A stretch of 64,000 bases of DNA from UBA1479 sp048263775 (GCA_048263775.1 JBLXDU010000004.1:124001-188000); one strand, 5' to 3'; positions 29,199-37,897 are shown, counted from the first letter of the stretch. A program made the numbers and translations. The notes: a model not told the origin generated them from the letters alone.

Positions 29199-29402
29199 AT
29201 GAACAACGCCCAAGTGGACCCGAAACTGCTGGAAATTCTGGTCTGTCCCGTAACCAAGGGGCCGCTGGATTATGACGCGGCCAAGGGCGAACTGATCAGC
29301 CGCCAGGCGGGCCTGGCCTATCCCATCCGGGACGGCATCCCCATCATGCTGCCGGACGAGGCGCGCCAGATCAAAGCCGACGGCGGGAGCGCCCAACCAT
29401 GA
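29199..29402 (+). CDS. Trm112 family protein (UPF0434/YcaR-like)
   Basis: 67-residue small protein. The core LLEILVCPVTKGPLDYD and AYPIRDGIPIMLPDEAR define the Trm112/YcaR family; in other members a zinc site or a structural role as methyltransferase activator is known. Only one cysteine of the usual CP pair is present here, so zinc binding is unlikely. An AAGGAG ribosome site (29184-29189) precedes ATG 29199; a TTG three bases upstream is possible. The last four bases overlap the next gene's ATG. Confidence 0.9.
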   Translation: MNNAQVDPKLLEILVCPVTKGPLDYDAAKGELISRQAGLAYPIRDGIPIMLPDEARQIKADGGSAQP

Positions 29403-29806
29403 CGACCGGAAAGACCTTTCAGTCGCAGACCGCAAGCGGCAACCACGGCAGCCGCCACACGCCGGTGGAGTTGCGCATCAAGAAAGACGACAAGGTCCTG
29501 GAAATCGATTTCGACGACGGCGCCAAGTTCCGCATCCCGGCGGAACTGCTGCGCGTGGAAAGCCCCTCGGCCGAAGTCCAGGGCCACGGCCCCGGGCAGA
29601 AGACCGTGATCGCCGGCCGCCGCCATGTGAACATTATCGGTGCCGAGCCCGTGGGCAACTACGCCGTGCGCTTGAAATTCGACGACCTGCACGACACCGG
29701 CATCTTTTCGTGGGAATTCCTCTACGACATGGGAACGCGACAGGACGAACTGTGGTCACGATATCTGGAGGCCTTGGAAGCCAAAGGCCTGAAGCGCGAC
29801 CCCTAA
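29399..29806 (+). CDS. DUF971 / gamma-butyrobetaine-hydroxylase-like N-terminal domain protein
   Basis: 135 residues. After a 20-residue polar leader, the region LRIKKDDKVLEIDFDDGAKF, IPAELLRVESPSAEVQGHG and NIIGAEPVGNYAVRLKFDD..HDTGIFSWEFLYDMG matches DUF971, the domain found at the N terminus of gamma-butyrobetaine dioxygenase and as small stand-alone bacterial proteins, sometimes linked to iron-sulfur metabolism. The zinc-binding cysteines seen in the eukaryotic domain are absent. ATGA overlap with the Trm112-like gene indicates co-translation. Confidence 0.88.
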   Translation: MTTGKTFQSQTASGNHGSRHTPVELRIKKDDKVLEIDFDDGAKFRIPAELLRVESPSAEVQGHGPGQKTVIAGRRHVNIIGAEPVGNYAVRLKFDDLHDTGIFSWEFLYDMGTRQDELWSRYLEALEAKGLKRDP

Positions 29807-29821
29807 GCGCCGGCAGGCCGT

Positions 29822-30457
29822 TCACCCCTGGAACAAGTGGCGCAGGTAGTCCCGGTACAACATGATCTGGCGGGCCAGGAGCGATGTTTCGCCGACCGCC
29901 TTCGACAGAATGATGCCGCCGTCGGCGACCACCAACAGCATGTCCGCCACGTCATCCAGGTCCACATCGGCGCACAGCGGATAGCGCGCGGCGATCCGGT
30001 CGAGCCGATCACGGAACCGTCGACGCCACCCCAAGGTCGCCCGGGTGTTGAGTTCGCGCACCTCCCGGTCGAACAGGCGATCCTGATAGCAATAGGCCGC
30101 GATCAGGCAGCCGGGATGCCCCGTGGGCAGGTCCGCCAACAGTTCCGACAACATCTTGAGGCCGACCAGGAAGCCGTGGAGGGGGTCCTCGTTCAGCTCG
30201 TCCGCGCGGCTGAACAGGTCGTCGAACAAGGCGTCTTCGCGCGCGATATAGCGTTCAAGCAACGCCTTCGCTAACGCGCTCTTATCCTTGAAATGATAGA
30301 AGAACCCGCTTTTGGTGATGCCGACGACGGCGATCAGCTCGTCGATCGACGTTCCGGCGAAGCCCTTTGCCAGGACCGCCGTTTCCGCGGCGTCGAGAAT
30401 TTGATCCCGCGTCGTCGCACCTTTGCGTGATGCGGGCGCGTTCATGCCTGAGACCAT
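29822..30457 (-). CDS. TetR/AcrR-family transcriptional regulator
   Basis: 211-residue one-component repressor. The N-terminal DNA-binding domain is clear: ILDAAETAVLAKGFAGTSIDELIAVVGITKSGFFYHFKDKSALA is the classic TetR helix-turn-helix (core GITKSGFFYHF, residues about 46-56); the rest is an all-helical ligand-binding domain of unknown specificity. It reads divergently from the homocysteine-methyltransferase-like gene, and a 7-base-arm palindrome lies 19 bases upstream of its start, so autoregulation and control of the neighbour are likely. A second ATG at 30445 is possible. Confidence 0.93.
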   Translation of the reverse strand: MVSGMNAPASRKGATTRDQILDAAETAVLAKGFAGTSIDELIAVVGITKSGFFYHFKDKSALAKALLERYIAREDALFDDLFSRADELNEDPLHGFLVGLKMLSELLADLPTGHPGCLIAAYCYQDRLFDREVRELNTRATLGWRRRFRDRLDRIAARYPLCADVDLDDVADMLLVVADGGIILSKAVGETSLLARQIMLYRDYLRHLFQG

Positions 30458-30475
30458 CCGCCATACCCTCCGAAG

Positions 30476-30492
30476 CTGTACCGTAGGTACAG
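30476..30492. promoter_or_regulatory. 17-base palindrome, candidate TetR operator
   Basis: CTGTACCGTAGGTACAG has perfect 7-base arms (CTGTACC and GGTACAG) around a 3-base centre. It lies between the divergent TetR gene (start 30457) and the homocysteine-methyltransferase-like gene (start 30681). Size and symmetry are typical of TetR-family operators, which bind as dimers. Binding is inferred, not shown. Confidence 0.7.
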
Positions 30493-30680
30493 TTTTTCCG
30501 CGATGATTGACAAGGGCTTCTCACGGCTCGTCAGAAATCGCGTTCACCCAGCTGATATTAAAGACAAAAAGAAAAAACCCACGGCAGGACCACGGGTCGC
30601 CTGTCGCGGGCCGAACCCAGCCGCTATCCATGCCGCCCTTCGTTTAATCCGACCGACAATCATTGAAAAGGATACAAACC

Positions 30681-31628
30681 ATGGCGACATACCGCACCCG
30701 ACTGCCGCAGCTGGACGGCGGGCTCTTCCTCACCGACGGCGGGCTGGAAACCTATCTCTGCTTTCAGCGGGGCATCGACCTGCCGGAATTCGCATCTTTC
30801 CCTTTGCTCGACGATGACACCGGCCGGGCCGAGATCACCAGCTACATGACGCCCTTTATCCTCGCCGCTCTGACCCAGCAGGCCGGCTTCATCTTGGAAA
30901 CGCCGACCTGGCGGGCCCATGCGGACTGGGGGGCGAAACTGGGTTATGGGCGCACGGACCTGGCCCGCGTCAACGTCGAGGCCGTGGCCCTGATGGCCGA
31001 CATCCGCGCCCGTCACGAAACCCCGCAAAATCCCATGGTGATCAGCGGCAACATCGGCCCGCGCGGCGACGGCTATAACCCGGCGGAACTGCTGACCCCC
31101 GATGCGGCCGAGGCCTATCACACGGCCCAGATCGCAACCTTCGCCGAAACCGACGCCGACCTGGTGACGGCCATGACCATCACCCATGTGGGTGAGGCGA
31201 CGGGCATTGCCCGCGCCGCCGAAAAGGCGGCCCTGCCCGTGGTTATTTCCTTCACCACGGAAACCGACGGCCACCTGCCCGAAGGGCGGACCCTGGCCGA
31301 CGCGGTCAAGGCCGTCGACGACGCGACCGGCGGCGCCGTCGCCTATTACATGATCAACTGCGCCCATCCGACCCATTTCCAGGACGCCCTTGAACAGGGG
31401 GCCGATTGGGTCGGACGCATCCGGGGCATTCGCGCCAACGCCTCCGTCAAAAGCCATGCGGAACTGGACAACTCGGTGGAACTGGACGAGGGCGATCCCC
31501 AGGAACTGGGTGGGCAGTACCGCGCCCTGCTGGCGGCGTTTCCGCATATCACCGTGCTGGGCGGCTGCTGCGGCACGGACCATCGCCATATCGCCTGCAT
31601 CGGCCACGCCTGCCGCGACGCCGCCTGA
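30681..31628 (+). CDS. Homocysteine S-methyltransferase family protein
   Basis: 315 residues. The N-terminal DGGLETYL (19-26) and the zinc thiolates Cys227 (MINCAHPTHF) and Cys296-Cys297 (GGCCGTDHRHI) are the signatures of the MmuM/BhmT/MetH-N homocysteine methyltransferase family, a TIM barrel that moves a methyl group to homocysteine via zinc. The methyl donor could be S-methylmethionine, betaine or another compound; the SHAELD segment near residue 258 is shared with an uncharacterised subgroup. ATG 30681 is preceded by AAAAGGA (30667-30673). Likely repressed by the divergent TetR protein. Confidence 0.88.
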   Translation: MATYRTRLPQLDGGLFLTDGGLETYLCFQRGIDLPEFASFPLLDDDTGRAEITSYMTPFILAALTQQAGFILETPTWRAHADWGAKLGYGRTDLARVNVEAVALMADIRARHETPQNPMVISGNIGPRGDGYNPAELLTPDAAEAYHTAQIATFAETDADLVTAMTITHVGEATGIARAAEKAALPVVISFTTETDGHLPEGRTLADAVKAVDDATGGAVAYYMINCAHPTHFQDALEQGADWVGRIRGIRANASVKSHAELDNSVELDEGDPQELGGQYRALLAAFPHITVLGGCCGTDHRHIACIGHACRDAA

Positions 31629-31649
31629 TCCACGCGGGGGGGCGGGGTG

Positions 31650-32381
31650 TCAGCCGACGGAAGCCCCGCCACCGGACACCCTGTCCCCGGCAGCGGCCAG
31701 CAGTTCGCCGACGACCCCGCCCTTGAGGTCGATGCCGACCCCGCATTTGCAGCCTTTGCAGCCGACGCAGGCGTCGAGGCCCAGGTCGATCGCGGCATCC
31801 AGCGCCGCCTGCCGCCCGTCCTCGCTTACGCAGGGGTCCAGGCGCAGGCGCTGCAGCTTCAACAGCGAAAACGGATTGCCCCAGCGATAGCCCGTCGCCG
31901 CGTCGGGCACGGCCGCATCGGCGGCATCATCCGCGAAATTTCGGGCATGCATGGGACAGCCATCCAGGCAGGCATAGCATTCGATGCAGGCGGTCAGATC
32001 GTGATAGGCCTCGGGTGCCTCGGCATTGACGTCCGGGTCGCGATGGTCCGGCGTCGTGCGGCCCTGTAACTGGCGGGCGATGCCGTCACGGCGCACCACC
32101 AGATCGGCCAGCACGGGCAGGGTCGCCATGGGCTCGATGCGGTCGCCCTCGCGCACACGGGCGCGGCAGGCGATGCGCGGGCGGCCGTTGACGTCGACCG
32201 TACAGACCCCGCAATTGCGCGCCCGGCAGCCGTAGCGGAAGGCGAGATCCGGCAGGGCCGTCGCCTGGGCCTGCAACAGGACGTCAAGGATCATCGGCCG
32301 TTCGCCCTCCTGGCGCGGGCGGTAGTCATAGGCGACGGTTTCGCGGACGCCGTTTCGGGTGGTGACGATATCAATCTTCAT
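31650..32381 (-). CDS. SdhB/FrdB-like iron-sulfur subunit with divergent C-terminal cluster
   Basis: 243 residues. The N-terminal plant-type 2Fe-2S ligands Cys52, Cys57, Cys60 and Cys72 show the exact C-x4-C-x2-C-x11-C spacing of succinate dehydrogenase iron-sulfur subunits. The 4Fe-4S motif CIECYACLDGCP follows (132-143). The third cluster is odd: Cys205, Cys208, Cys211 and Cys213 in CVGCKGCKCG, with no proline and two residues fewer than the CKGCK-x2-CP form of related ferredoxin-like oxidoreductases. ATG 32381 lies 13 bases after the flavoprotein stop; a longer upstream frame overlaps that gene. It should pass electrons from the flavoprotein, but no cytochrome b or membrane-anchor gene is nearby. 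Confidence 0.82.
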   Translation of the reverse strand: MKIDIVTTRNGVRETVAYDYRPRQEGERPMILDVLLQAQATALPDLAFRYGCRARNCGVCTVDVNGRPRIACRARVREGDRIEPMATLPVLADLVVRRDGIARQLQGRTTPDHRDPDVNAEAPEAYHDLTACIECYACLDGCPMHARNFADDAADAAVPDAATGYRWGNPFSLLKLQRLRLDPCVSEDGRQAALDAAIDLGLDACVGCKGCKCGVGIDLKGGVVGELLAAAGDRVSGGGASVG

Positions 32382-32394
32382 GGGCTGGGCTTTC

Positions 32395-34362
32395 TTATTC
32401 GGCGGCATCGGCGACGGCGGCGGCGGGGCCACCAGGTGAAACGGCCGGGGCGGCGTCACCCGGACCCAGGATGGCCTGGTAACGGCGGTCGAGGATGGGG
32501 TCGAGCAGGGCAGGCGGCAGCAGGCAGAGAACCTTCGCCTGGGCCTTGCGCCAGGCATCTTTCAAGCGCATCGCAAGCAGACGCATTGTCGGCGTGCGCG
32601 GTCGGCGGGCGCGGACCGCGTGAAAGCGCAACACACCATCATTCGCGGCCTGACCGCGCACCACGGTCGAATAGGGCTGCGCCAGGATTGACACCTGGGG
32701 CCGGTCCAGGCGCACATGGCCACCGACGCTGGCGTCCCGTTCGCGGGCGGGCGCGGTCACCGCGCGGGCAACGTCGAGCAGACTGCGCAATTCCACCCAT
32801 TCGATGAAGGCCTGATTCCACAGGGCGTAATCGGGCACCGCCGCGCGCCCGGCGCGGTCGGCCAAGTCGTCGATCACGGCGTCCATGCGGTTCAGGCTGT
32901 CGGCCGTGCGCGCCGGGCCGATGCAATCCCAGGCCGCGCGTTGTAACTCGAGCTTGAGGTGCGCCGGGGCCTGGTCGCCACGATGCCCGAATTGGGCGGT
33001 GGCGGCGGCGATCAGCGAACGGAAGGCATCGTCACCGGCAGCGCGGGGGTGGGTCCGCGCGTGATCCGCCGCACCGCGCCCGGCCCGCAGGCCGAACACG
33101 ACGTTTTCCGTGAGCGCGGTTGAGCCCAAGCGGTTGGCGCCGAACACCCCGCCCATGGCCTGACCGGCGGCGAACAACCCGGACAGCCCGGCAGCAGCCG
33201 TACCGTCGCCCGCGCCGCCGACCGACGCCCCCGTGGCGTCGACGCGGATACCGCCCATGGTGTAATGGGCTGCGGGACGGACTTCCCAGGGTTCTTCGCA
33301 GCGCACTGCCGGCTTGCTGAGGGCTTGGCGGGCCGTGCGGTAGGCCGACGGCATGGAGGTTTCCAGATAGCGCATGAAGCCCTTGCCGGAACGGGGCAGG
33401 CGGGCGTTCGCCGTGAGGTCCAGATAAGCGCCGCCATCATCCGTGCCGCGGCCGTCGGCGACGGCGCGCATGATGGCCGCGGAACATTCCGCGCGGGTGC
33501 GCAGATAGACGCCGTCCAGGATGACCTTGCCGTGACGGTCGCGCAGCACGCCGAGGAAGCTCGCCGTCGACGGCTCACCCACCAACAGCCCTTCGTAGGA
33601 CGCGGGGGCCGTCAGGCAGAACGGCAGGAACTGCACCTGTTCCATATCGACCAGATCCGCCCCGGCGCGGGCGGCGGCGGCATAGCCGTCGCCCGTGTTG
33701 CCACGCATGGTGTCGGTCTTGGGAAAGTAGAGTGTATTAAGCCCGCCGGACGCCATGACCACGGCAGGCGCCCGCACGGCGACCAGCCTCCCCGTCGCGG
33801 CATGATAGACAAGCCCGCCGACGACACGCCCCGGGGTACCGTTTTCGGCCCCCTCCACGGCAAGGTCGAGGAACCAGGCATCTTCCAGGTAGTCGATGTG
33901 CGCACCTTCGACCACGGCGTCCCAGGCGGCATGGCTGAAGGCGACCCCGGCGTTCTTATGCCCGACGGAGCGCGCCACCGTATGGCCGCCCTTGGCCAGG
34001 GGGCGGGCAAAGGGGCCCTTGCGATCCTGGTTGATCTTGGGCCGCAGACCGTGGGCCCGGTACCAGTCATAGGCGGGACGGCTGTCCTTGGCATAGGCGT
34101 CGGTCAGGGCCGGCAGCGGCAGGTCCGCGCCGGATACGCGCAGGTTGTCGGACAGAACCTGTTCCGTGTCCGCATCGCTGACCGTGCCGCGCACGGTCGC
34201 GTTGCCTTCGGAAATTTTGGTGTCGGAGCAAGCGATGGGATCCTTGGACACCACCAACACGTGGGCGCCCTCGGCCGCCGCCGCATCCGCCGCAGCACTG
34301 CCGGCACCGCCAGAACCGACCACGATTACGTCGTAGTCACGCCATTCAACCTCAATCGTCAC
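32395..34362 (-). CDS. Fumarate reductase/succinate dehydrogenase-like flavoprotein subunit
   Basis: 655 residues. The FAD-binding Rossmann motif is VGSGGAGSAAA (15-25). At the place where respiratory SdhA/FrdA proteins have Ser-His-Thr for covalent FAD there is Ser46-Asp47-Thr48, so FAD is probably held non-covalently. RPAAHYTMGGIRVD and NRLGSTALTENVVFG match the substrate and capping regions of the family, and the C-terminal helical domain carries the usual AWDCIGPARTADSL-type pattern. The true substrate may not be succinate or fumarate. It is cotranscribed with the iron-sulfur subunit 13 bases downstream. Confidence 0.82.
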   Translation of the reverse strand: MTIEVEWRDYDVIVVGSGGAGSAAADAAAAEGAHVLVVSKDPIACSDTKISEGNATVRGTVSDADTEQVLSDNLRVSGADLPLPALTDAYAKDSRPAYDWYRAHGLRPKINQDRKGPFARPLAKGGHTVARSVGHKNAGVAFSHAAWDAVVEGAHIDYLEDAWFLDLAVEGAENGTPGRVVGGLVYHAATGRLVAVRAPAVVMASGGLNTLYFPKTDTMRGNTGDGYAAAARAGADLVDMEQVQFLPFCLTAPASYEGLLVGEPSTASFLGVLRDRHGKVILDGVYLRTRAECSAAIMRAVADGRGTDDGGAYLDLTANARLPRSGKGFMRYLETSMPSAYRTARQALSKPAVRCEEPWEVRPAAHYTMGGIRVDATGASVGGAGDGTAAAGLSGLFAAGQAMGGVFGANRLGSTALTENVVFGLRAGRGAADHARTHPRAAGDDAFRSLIAAATAQFGHRGDQAPAHLKLELQRAAWDCIGPARTADSLNRMDAVIDDLADRAGRAAVPDYALWNQAFIEWVELRSLLDVARAVTAPARERDASVGGHVRLDRPQVSILAQPYSTVVRGQAANDGVLRFHAVRARRPRTPTMRLLAMRLKDAWRKAQAKVLCLLPPALLDPILDRRYQAILGPGDAAPAVSPGGPAAAVADAAE

Positions 34363-34489
34363 CGACCTTGCCTCCCAGCCATGCGTCGCGTCATTCGGGG
34401 GTCATTTCAACGCGATCAGGGGCGGTGATGGCAAGGAAATTCCCCCCGCCGCACGCAGAAGACTGGCCGCAGGGCGCTGGCCTGGGCGC

Positions 34490-35347
34490 TCAGCCGCAGG
34501 TCAGGGCGGCATCGACCGTTCGGCCGCGGAAATACCAGGAGGGGTCGACGAACACGCCGTAGCGCCCGGTTACGCCAGGCCGACCCTTGACCGTGAAGGA
34601 TGAAACCTGTTTGGCGCCAAGCTGCACACGCCGGGTCTTCACGACCTGATTGTCCGCATCCAGGCGAAACACGGTGATGTTGCCGGGTGCCGGGAAGGGT
34701 GCTCCCAAGTTGGCAACCTTGAATTGTGCCTCGGCCCCGTCGCAGGACGTCATGATGACCAGATCATGCGGCGGCCTCGGCGGGCTGGCGACCAGGCTGC
34801 GGAGTTGCAGGCGGGCCTGCTGCGGCGCCGGGGGTGTTTCGGGAACCTTGGTTTCGTCGGCGCTGGCGGCCTTCGGCACCACCGCAACCTGGGTCCCGCC
34901 GGCCGCCGTCGCGAAATCGTTCAGATTTTCGGCCGAGGCCTCGATAACCGTTTCCGGCCGGCGGCTGAGGCAGCGCAGCACCCGCAGGCGTTTGCGCGCC
35001 ATGGCGATATAGTGGTTCAGATCGCTTCCCACGAGGTCGACCCGGCCGCCGTCGTGCCTTACCGGCAGCGCCTTACCCGCCCGGGCCAGGGCGTCGATCC
35101 GGCGGATGCGTTCAGCCTGCAGCTGGATATAGCGCGACCAGTCCCCGGCGAACTTACGGTCGACATAGTCGATGACCCGCTCATGGCTGACGGCGCCGAC
35201 GTAGGGATCGCTGGGGAAGGGGTCGCAGGCGTCCGCTGCAACCGGCGCGGCGGCGGCCAACATCAGCGCGCCACACGCCGCCGGGGCCAGCCGGGCCCGC
35301 CAACGGCGGCACAGGGATAATACAATGATATTCTTCCGAGCAGGCAT
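34490..35347 (-). CDS. Secreted protein of unknown function
   Basis: 285 residues. A positively charged start, then a hydrophobic Ala-rich stretch ending AAAPVAADA (about 22-40), reads as a Sec signal peptide. The mature part starts CDPFPSDPYVG, has a helical Arg-rich middle (about 55-120) and a C-terminal beta-rich region (about 195-285, LVIMTSCDGAEAQFKVANLG to VFVDPSWYF) with the look of a CARDB/fibronectin-like fold. Cysteines at about 41, 122, 205 and 284 could form disulfides in the periplasm. I do not recognise a family. Confidence 0.6.
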   Translation of the reverse strand: MPARKNIIVLSLCRRWRARLAPAACGALMLAAAAPVAADACDPFPSDPYVGAVSHERVIDYVDRKFAGDWSRYIQLQAERIRRIDALARAGKALPVRHDGGRVDLVGSDLNHYIAMARKRLRVLRCLSRRPETVIEASAENLNDFATAAGGTQVAVVPKAASADETKVPETPPAPQQARLQLRSLVASPPRPPHDLVIMTSCDGAEAQFKVANLGAPFPAPGNITVFRLDADNQVVKTRRVQLGAKQVSSFTVKGRPGVTGRYGVFVDPSWYFRGRTVDAALTCG

Positions 35348-35452
35348 CGGGCGAACACCCTTAATCCGAGTTCGCCTGTCTTATGGGGAATGAACCTGAC
35401 GTCTGCCTGACGGCCGCGGATTTAATGGACGGGGCGCTGCGCCCGCCGGTCC

Positions 35453-36124
35453 CTAGACCGGCTGTCCCGGAAAGGCCAGTTCGTGGGTATTGTTCCAGCC
35501 GTCGCCGACGTAATTGACGATCAGGGTCTGGCGCACCCCGGTGATCGGCTTGCGGCGGAAGCCGTGCCAGGTGTCAGCCCCCGGCACGAACACCAGGGCC
35601 CGGTTCTGGCGGTGCGGGGTCGGGCCGAAGTAGTCTTCTTCCTTGGGCCCGGAAAAAATGTCGGTGCCCCAGTCTTCGCCCTCGGGGGCTTGGGACAGAT
35701 AGACCAGCAGGCTCAGCTTCTTGACCGAAATGTCCTTGTGCGGGTGCAGCCAGAAACCGTCGCGGTCCTGTGCATATTCCAAGCGCAGGAAACTGCCCGC
35801 AAGGTCGATGCCGCACATCTTTTCGATGCGCTTGACCGTGGCCGGGTCCTGAAAGCCCTGGGCGATGTCCTCGCAGACGGTGAATTCGGCGCGGCGGCCC
35901 GGATCGAAATAACTGCGGCTGTCGTTGTTGGCGGCACGGGCCCCCTTTGTATATTCGACCCGGGGCGCATCGAACGGCAGGGCACGGAGGTCTTCCACCA
36001 CCTCGTCCGTGAACACGTCGTCAAGCAGCCAGTGGGAAAACGGCTCCCGCCGTGTTTCGCAACTGTCCAGGCTGGCCTGAAGCCGCGCCGTATTGGCGGA
36101 AGGAGATGTCATGGTGCCGTCCAT
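35453..36124 (-). CDS. 2-oxoglutarate/Fe(II)-dependent oxygenase
   Basis: 223 residues. The iron triad is visible as His129-x-Asp131 (HPHKDISVKKLSLLVYL) and His187 (TWHGFRRKP), with Arg198 eleven residues later to bind 2-oxoglutarate; the double-stranded beta-helix strands between them are typical. FTVCEDIAQGF in the N-terminal part is a pattern of the proline/amino-acid-hydroxylase-like branch. It is likely to hydroxylate a small molecule or peptide. ATG 36124 has no clear ribosome site and a second ATG at 36112 is possible. No biosynthetic partner lies next to it; ubiH is 144 bases upstream on the same strand. Confidence 0.85.
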   Translation of the reverse strand: MDGTMTSPSANTARLQASLDSCETRREPFSHWLLDDVFTDEVVEDLRALPFDAPRVEYTKGARAANNDSRSYFDPGRRAEFTVCEDIAQGFQDPATVKRIEKMCGIDLAGSFLRLEYAQDRDGFWLHPHKDISVKKLSLLVYLSQAPEGEDWGTDIFSGPKEEDYFGPTPHRQNRALVFVPGADTWHGFRRKPITGVRQTLIVNYVGDGWNNTHELAFPGQPV

Positions 36125-36268
36125 TTTCGTCTAGCGCAGCCCCGCTGCGGGCCGGGCTCTTCTGTTAAATGCTTCCGCAGGGTCCGTCAAACGTTGCGTC
36201 CGGGCCTGCGGGCAGCCCTTTGATAGGCCCTCCGCCATGCTGGCGCGGTGATCTGGATCAACCGGCGC

Positions 36269-37549
36269 CTACAGCGTTTCGCCCCGCATCAGCCGCGGCA
36301 GGTCACCGACCTCGCCCATGGCATGGCGCATGAACAGTTTTTTCAGCTCGGGCAGGGCATTGACCGTGCCCAGGCCCAAATCCCGGGCCAGGCGCAAGGG
36401 CGGCACGGCGTTGGAGAACAGGCGATTGAGGGCGTCGGTCATCCCCAACATCAGGGAATTATCGAAACGGCGGCCGCGTTCATAATCCTCAAGCACGGCG
36501 GGCGACCCTAGGTCGAGGCCCAGACCCTTGGCGTCGGCCAGGACTTCGGCCAGGACCGCGACGTCGCGCAGGCCCATGTTCAGGCCCTGACCGGCGATCG
36601 GGTGCATGCCGTGCAGCGCGTCGCCCGCCAGGGCGAAGCGCGGCGCCGTCGCCCGTTCGGCGACCAGAAGGGCAAGCGGGTAGCTCCAACGCGGCCCGAC
36701 CAGGGCCAGGGAGCCCAGGAAATCCCCGAAGCGGAGCGCCAGTTCGGCCAGGAAATCGTCGTCGGGAAGGGCCATGAGGGCCGGGGCCAGGGCGTCCCGT
36801 TCCGTCCACACCAGGGACGACTGATGTTGCTCACGGCCTGTTTCCCCCTTGATCGGCAGGATCGCGAAGGGTCCGGCGGCGAGGAAATGTTCATGGGCGA
36901 CGAACCCGTGAGGCCGTTCATGGTCGACCGTGCAGACGATGCCCGTCTGGCTGTAATCCCAGCCCGTGGTACGGATGCCGGCCCAGGTCCGGGTGCGCGA
37001 GCCGCGGCCGTCGGCGCCGACGATCAGGCGGGCCCCCAGGGTCCGCCCGTCGGCAAGCGTCAACCGGGCGCCGGCGGAATCCAGGTCCATGGCCGCAATC
37101 CCGGTGGGGGCCACGACGGTCAGGTTTCGGGCCGCGCGCTGCGCGTCATAAAGGGCGCGGCGCAGATGACGGTTTTCGATCATGTAGCCGAAGGGGGCGT
37201 CGCCCACGAGGCTGTGGTCGTAATGCAGGAACAGCAGGGAGCCCGCATCGGCGACCCGGATATCCTGGATCGGCGACGACCGGGGGCCCAGATGGTCCCA
37301 CAAGCCCGCCGCCACCAGCACCCGGTGGGTTGCCAACGCAATGGCCGAGGCACGGCCGTCGAAACCGGCGTCGAGCCCGGCCGCCGGATCGGCGCGGTCG
37401 ACCAGGATGACGGAAAACCCGGCATCCGCCAGCAGCACCGCGAGGGTCCCGCCGACCAGACCGCCGCCGACAATCGCCACATCCGCCAAGATGTCGGCCG
37501 TTCCGCCGTCCGTCATCCTGTCGATCGTCGCCTGCCCTTCTCGGGTCAT
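36269..37549 (-). CDS. UbiH/UbiF/VisC/COQ6-family FAD-dependent hydroxylase
   Basis: Flavin monooxygenase of about 426 residues that hydroxylates the aromatic ring of ubiquinone intermediates. The dinucleotide motif VAIVGGGLVGGTLA lies at 24-37, the second FAD motif IVGADGRGSRTR about residue 188, and GDALHGMHPIAGQGLNMGLRD (core GDALHGMHPIAGQG) near 310 closes the FAD site. The frame opens at 37609; ATG 37549 is taken, though ATG 37516 (MTDGGTAD) resembles most family starts more closely and may be the true start. Which ring position it hydroxylates cannot be said. Confidence 0.9.
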   Translation of the reverse strand: MTREGQATIDRMTDGGTADILADVAIVGGGLVGGTLAVLLADAGFSVILVDRADPAAGLDAGFDGRASAIALATHRVLVAAGLWDHLGPRSSPIQDIRVADAGSLLFLHYDHSLVGDAPFGYMIENRHLRRALYDAQRAARNLTVVAPTGIAAMDLDSAGARLTLADGRTLGARLIVGADGRGSRTRTWAGIRTTGWDYSQTGIVCTVDHERPHGFVAHEHFLAAGPFAILPIKGETGREQHQSSLVWTERDALAPALMALPDDDFLAELALRFGDFLGSLALVGPRWSYPLALLVAERATAPRFALAGDALHGMHPIAGQGLNMGLRDVAVLAEVLADAKGLGLDLGSPAVLEDYERGRRFDNSLMLGMTDALNRLFSNAVPPLRLARDLGLGTVNALPELKKLFMRHAMGEVGDLPRLMRGETL

Positions 37550-37897
37550 GAAATGCGCCTTTGCCGCTGCCGTTGGGCGCCGGAAAGTGTCCGGCCGCCT
37601 TGCGGCCAAGAATCACCCCGTCGACACGGAATGTCCAGATACCGAAAATGAGTAATAAATAAGCAAATAAGGTTTTTTGAACAAATAATGCGCATCAATA
37701 TTCGCCTCACCGGCTACCTCTGATTCCTTAACTGACTGATTTAAAAGAATAAAACAACTTGTATGGATTCCGGCACGGTTCTTGAAATTGTGCGCTGCGA
37801 AATCGGGCCATGGGGTCCGGCACATAACCATCGACGGGCGCTGGAGTTTTCGGTCGCCCGTCCGGGACGTGGCCAAAAAGCGGAAAGGATTACCGAA
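37550..37897. other. Intergenic region upstream of glnK
   Basis: 348 bases between the divergent ubiH-like gene and glnK. The part from about 37640 to 37760 is markedly AT-rich for this genome, fitting a regulated promoter region. It holds the sigma-54-like element described separately and the GGAAAGGA ribosome site of glnK (37882-37889). I see no tRNA, repeat or small gene. Confidence 0.5.
37770..37786 (+). promoter_or_regulatory. Sigma-54-like promoter of glnK-amtB
   Basis: CCGGCACGGTTCTTGAA matches the sigma-54 consensus YTGGCACG-N4-TTGCW except for the T of the -24 block and the C of the -12 block. The GG and GA dinucleotides are exactly 10 bases apart, the required spacing. It lies 112 bases before the glnK ATG. 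Nitrogen-controlled glnK-amtB operons are commonly sigma-54/NtrC dependent. The -12 mismatch weakens the call; no clear NtrC site was found. Confidence 0.45.

Noticed and set aside
32382..32558. Longer start for the SdhB-like subunit
   Set aside because: The upstream extension lies inside the flavoprotein 3' end and is Pro/Arg/Ser-rich without family similarity.
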